From: Bordetella parapertussis
GTDB lineage: Bacteria; Pseudomonadota; Gammaproteobacteria; Burkholderiales; Burkholderiaceae_B
Reading direction: 5' to 3'
Length of the DNA stretch: 12,857 bases
Assembly: GCA_945911685.1 (NCBI GenBank)
Contig: CAMEAW010000072.1
Span: 1-12,857 of the forward strand
The notes below the pieces were generated by a model. It saw only the letters and a program-made list of their open reading frames with translations, made no database searches and had not been told where the DNA came from. The position numbers and the translations under genes are program-made. The first letter of the stretch is position 1. Each line of letters opens with the position of its first letter. Shown here in pieces: positions 12,522 through 12,857 of the stretch.

Positions 12522-12857
12522 TTAAGGCTTAAATTGCCCGATAAAAATCGCCGGATCGACTCGGGCATCGTTTAAGCTGACGTTCCAGTGCAGATGTGCC
12601 CCGGTTACCCGACCGGTGGCTCCTACCTTGCCCAGCACTTGTCCGCGCGCGAGAGTGTCTCCCACCTTGACGTCAATCACAGACAGGTGACAGTACATGG
12701 TGATCAAACCTTGTCCGTGATCCAAAAATACGGTGTTGCCATTAAAAAAATAATCTCCAGTCAAGATGACTTTGCCGGCAGCGGGTGCTACGACTGGAGT
12801 ACCTGTTGGTACAGCAAAGTCTAATCCCGAGTGTGGCGCTCTGGGTTCGCCGTTAAA
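12522..12857 (-). CDS. M23-family (LytM-type) zinc metallopeptidase, 3' part only
   Basis: The last 111 residues of a peptidoglycan endopeptidase-like domain are visible; the gene enters from the right edge, so its start, signal peptide and N-terminal part are missing. The complete LytM catalytic core is present: Zn ligands His9 and Asp13 (PHSGLD), the catalytic His57 (MYCHLS), and the HLH motif with His88 and the Zn ligand His90 (GAHLHW). The connecting stretch [17 protein letters not shown] is the usual M23 strand pair. With all catalytic residues intact it is probably an active cell-wall hydrolase acting in the periplasm, rather than a degenerate NlpD/EnvC-type activator. It ends 2 nt from the DUF805 stop on the opposite strand. 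Confidence 0.93.
   Translation of the reverse strand, partial: FNGEPRAPHSGLDFAVPTGTPVVAPAAGKVILTGDYFFNGNTVFLDHGQGLITMYCHLSVIDVKVGDTLARGQVLGKVGATGRVTGAHLHWNVSLNDARVDPAIFIGQFKP

Overview
The window looks like a stretch of a betaproteobacterial chromosome, most likely Burkholderiales and perhaps the Alcaligenaceae/Comamonadaceae side. The reasons are a free-standing Bug-type (TctC-like) solute-binding protein, a Tat-exported TRAP solute-binding protein, and a catabolic island combining HyuA/HyuB with a three-subunit molybdenum hydroxylase. Base composition is moderately GC-rich by eye. The taxon is an inference from gene content, not from a marker gene.

Layout. Positions 1-10188 are all on the plus strand and look like one catabolic region. 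It opens with the 3' part of a PreA-like flavin/iron-sulfur dihydropyrimidine dehydrogenase subunit (1-744). Then come an ATP-dependent hydantoinase/oxoprolinase pair, HyuA (747-2873) and HyuB (2893-4437), and a Tat-exported TRAP solute-binding protein (4510-5604). An AT-rich spacer holds two 58-bp tandem repeats (5613-5728). After it lies a tightly overlapping molybdenum-hydroxylase operon: large molybdopterin subunit (5757-8126), FAD subunit (8123-8962), and a [2Fe-2S] subunit fused to a C-terminal CoxG/SRPBCC domain (8959-10188). Positions 10232-11927 are on the minus strand: a histidine phosphatase and an orphan Bug solute-binding protein, separated by a spacer with a degenerate TCTGAT hexamer repeat. 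The right end has a small DUF805 membrane protein (12178-12519, plus) converging, with a 2-nt gap, on the 3' part of an M23 LytM-type peptidase (12522-12857, minus, running off the window).

How the genes may work together. PreA-like enzymes reduce pyrimidine-type rings to cyclic ureides, and HyuA/HyuB-type enzymes open cyclic amide or ureide rings using ATP. Molybdenum hydroxylases of the CoxL/XDH family hydroxylate N-heterocycles with water. The TRAP binding protein would capture an organic anion. The region therefore reads as a candidate degradation pathway for an unidentified N-heterocycle or lactam, but the substrate cannot be read from the sequence. The most unusual single gene is the CoxS-CoxG fusion, which puts the electron-transfer subunit and a presumed membrane/quinone adaptor in one chain.

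No rRNA, tRNA, insertion sequence or CRISPR array was recognised. No gene-free stretch exceeds 300 bases; the longest, 11928-12177, holds only weak regulatory candidates.
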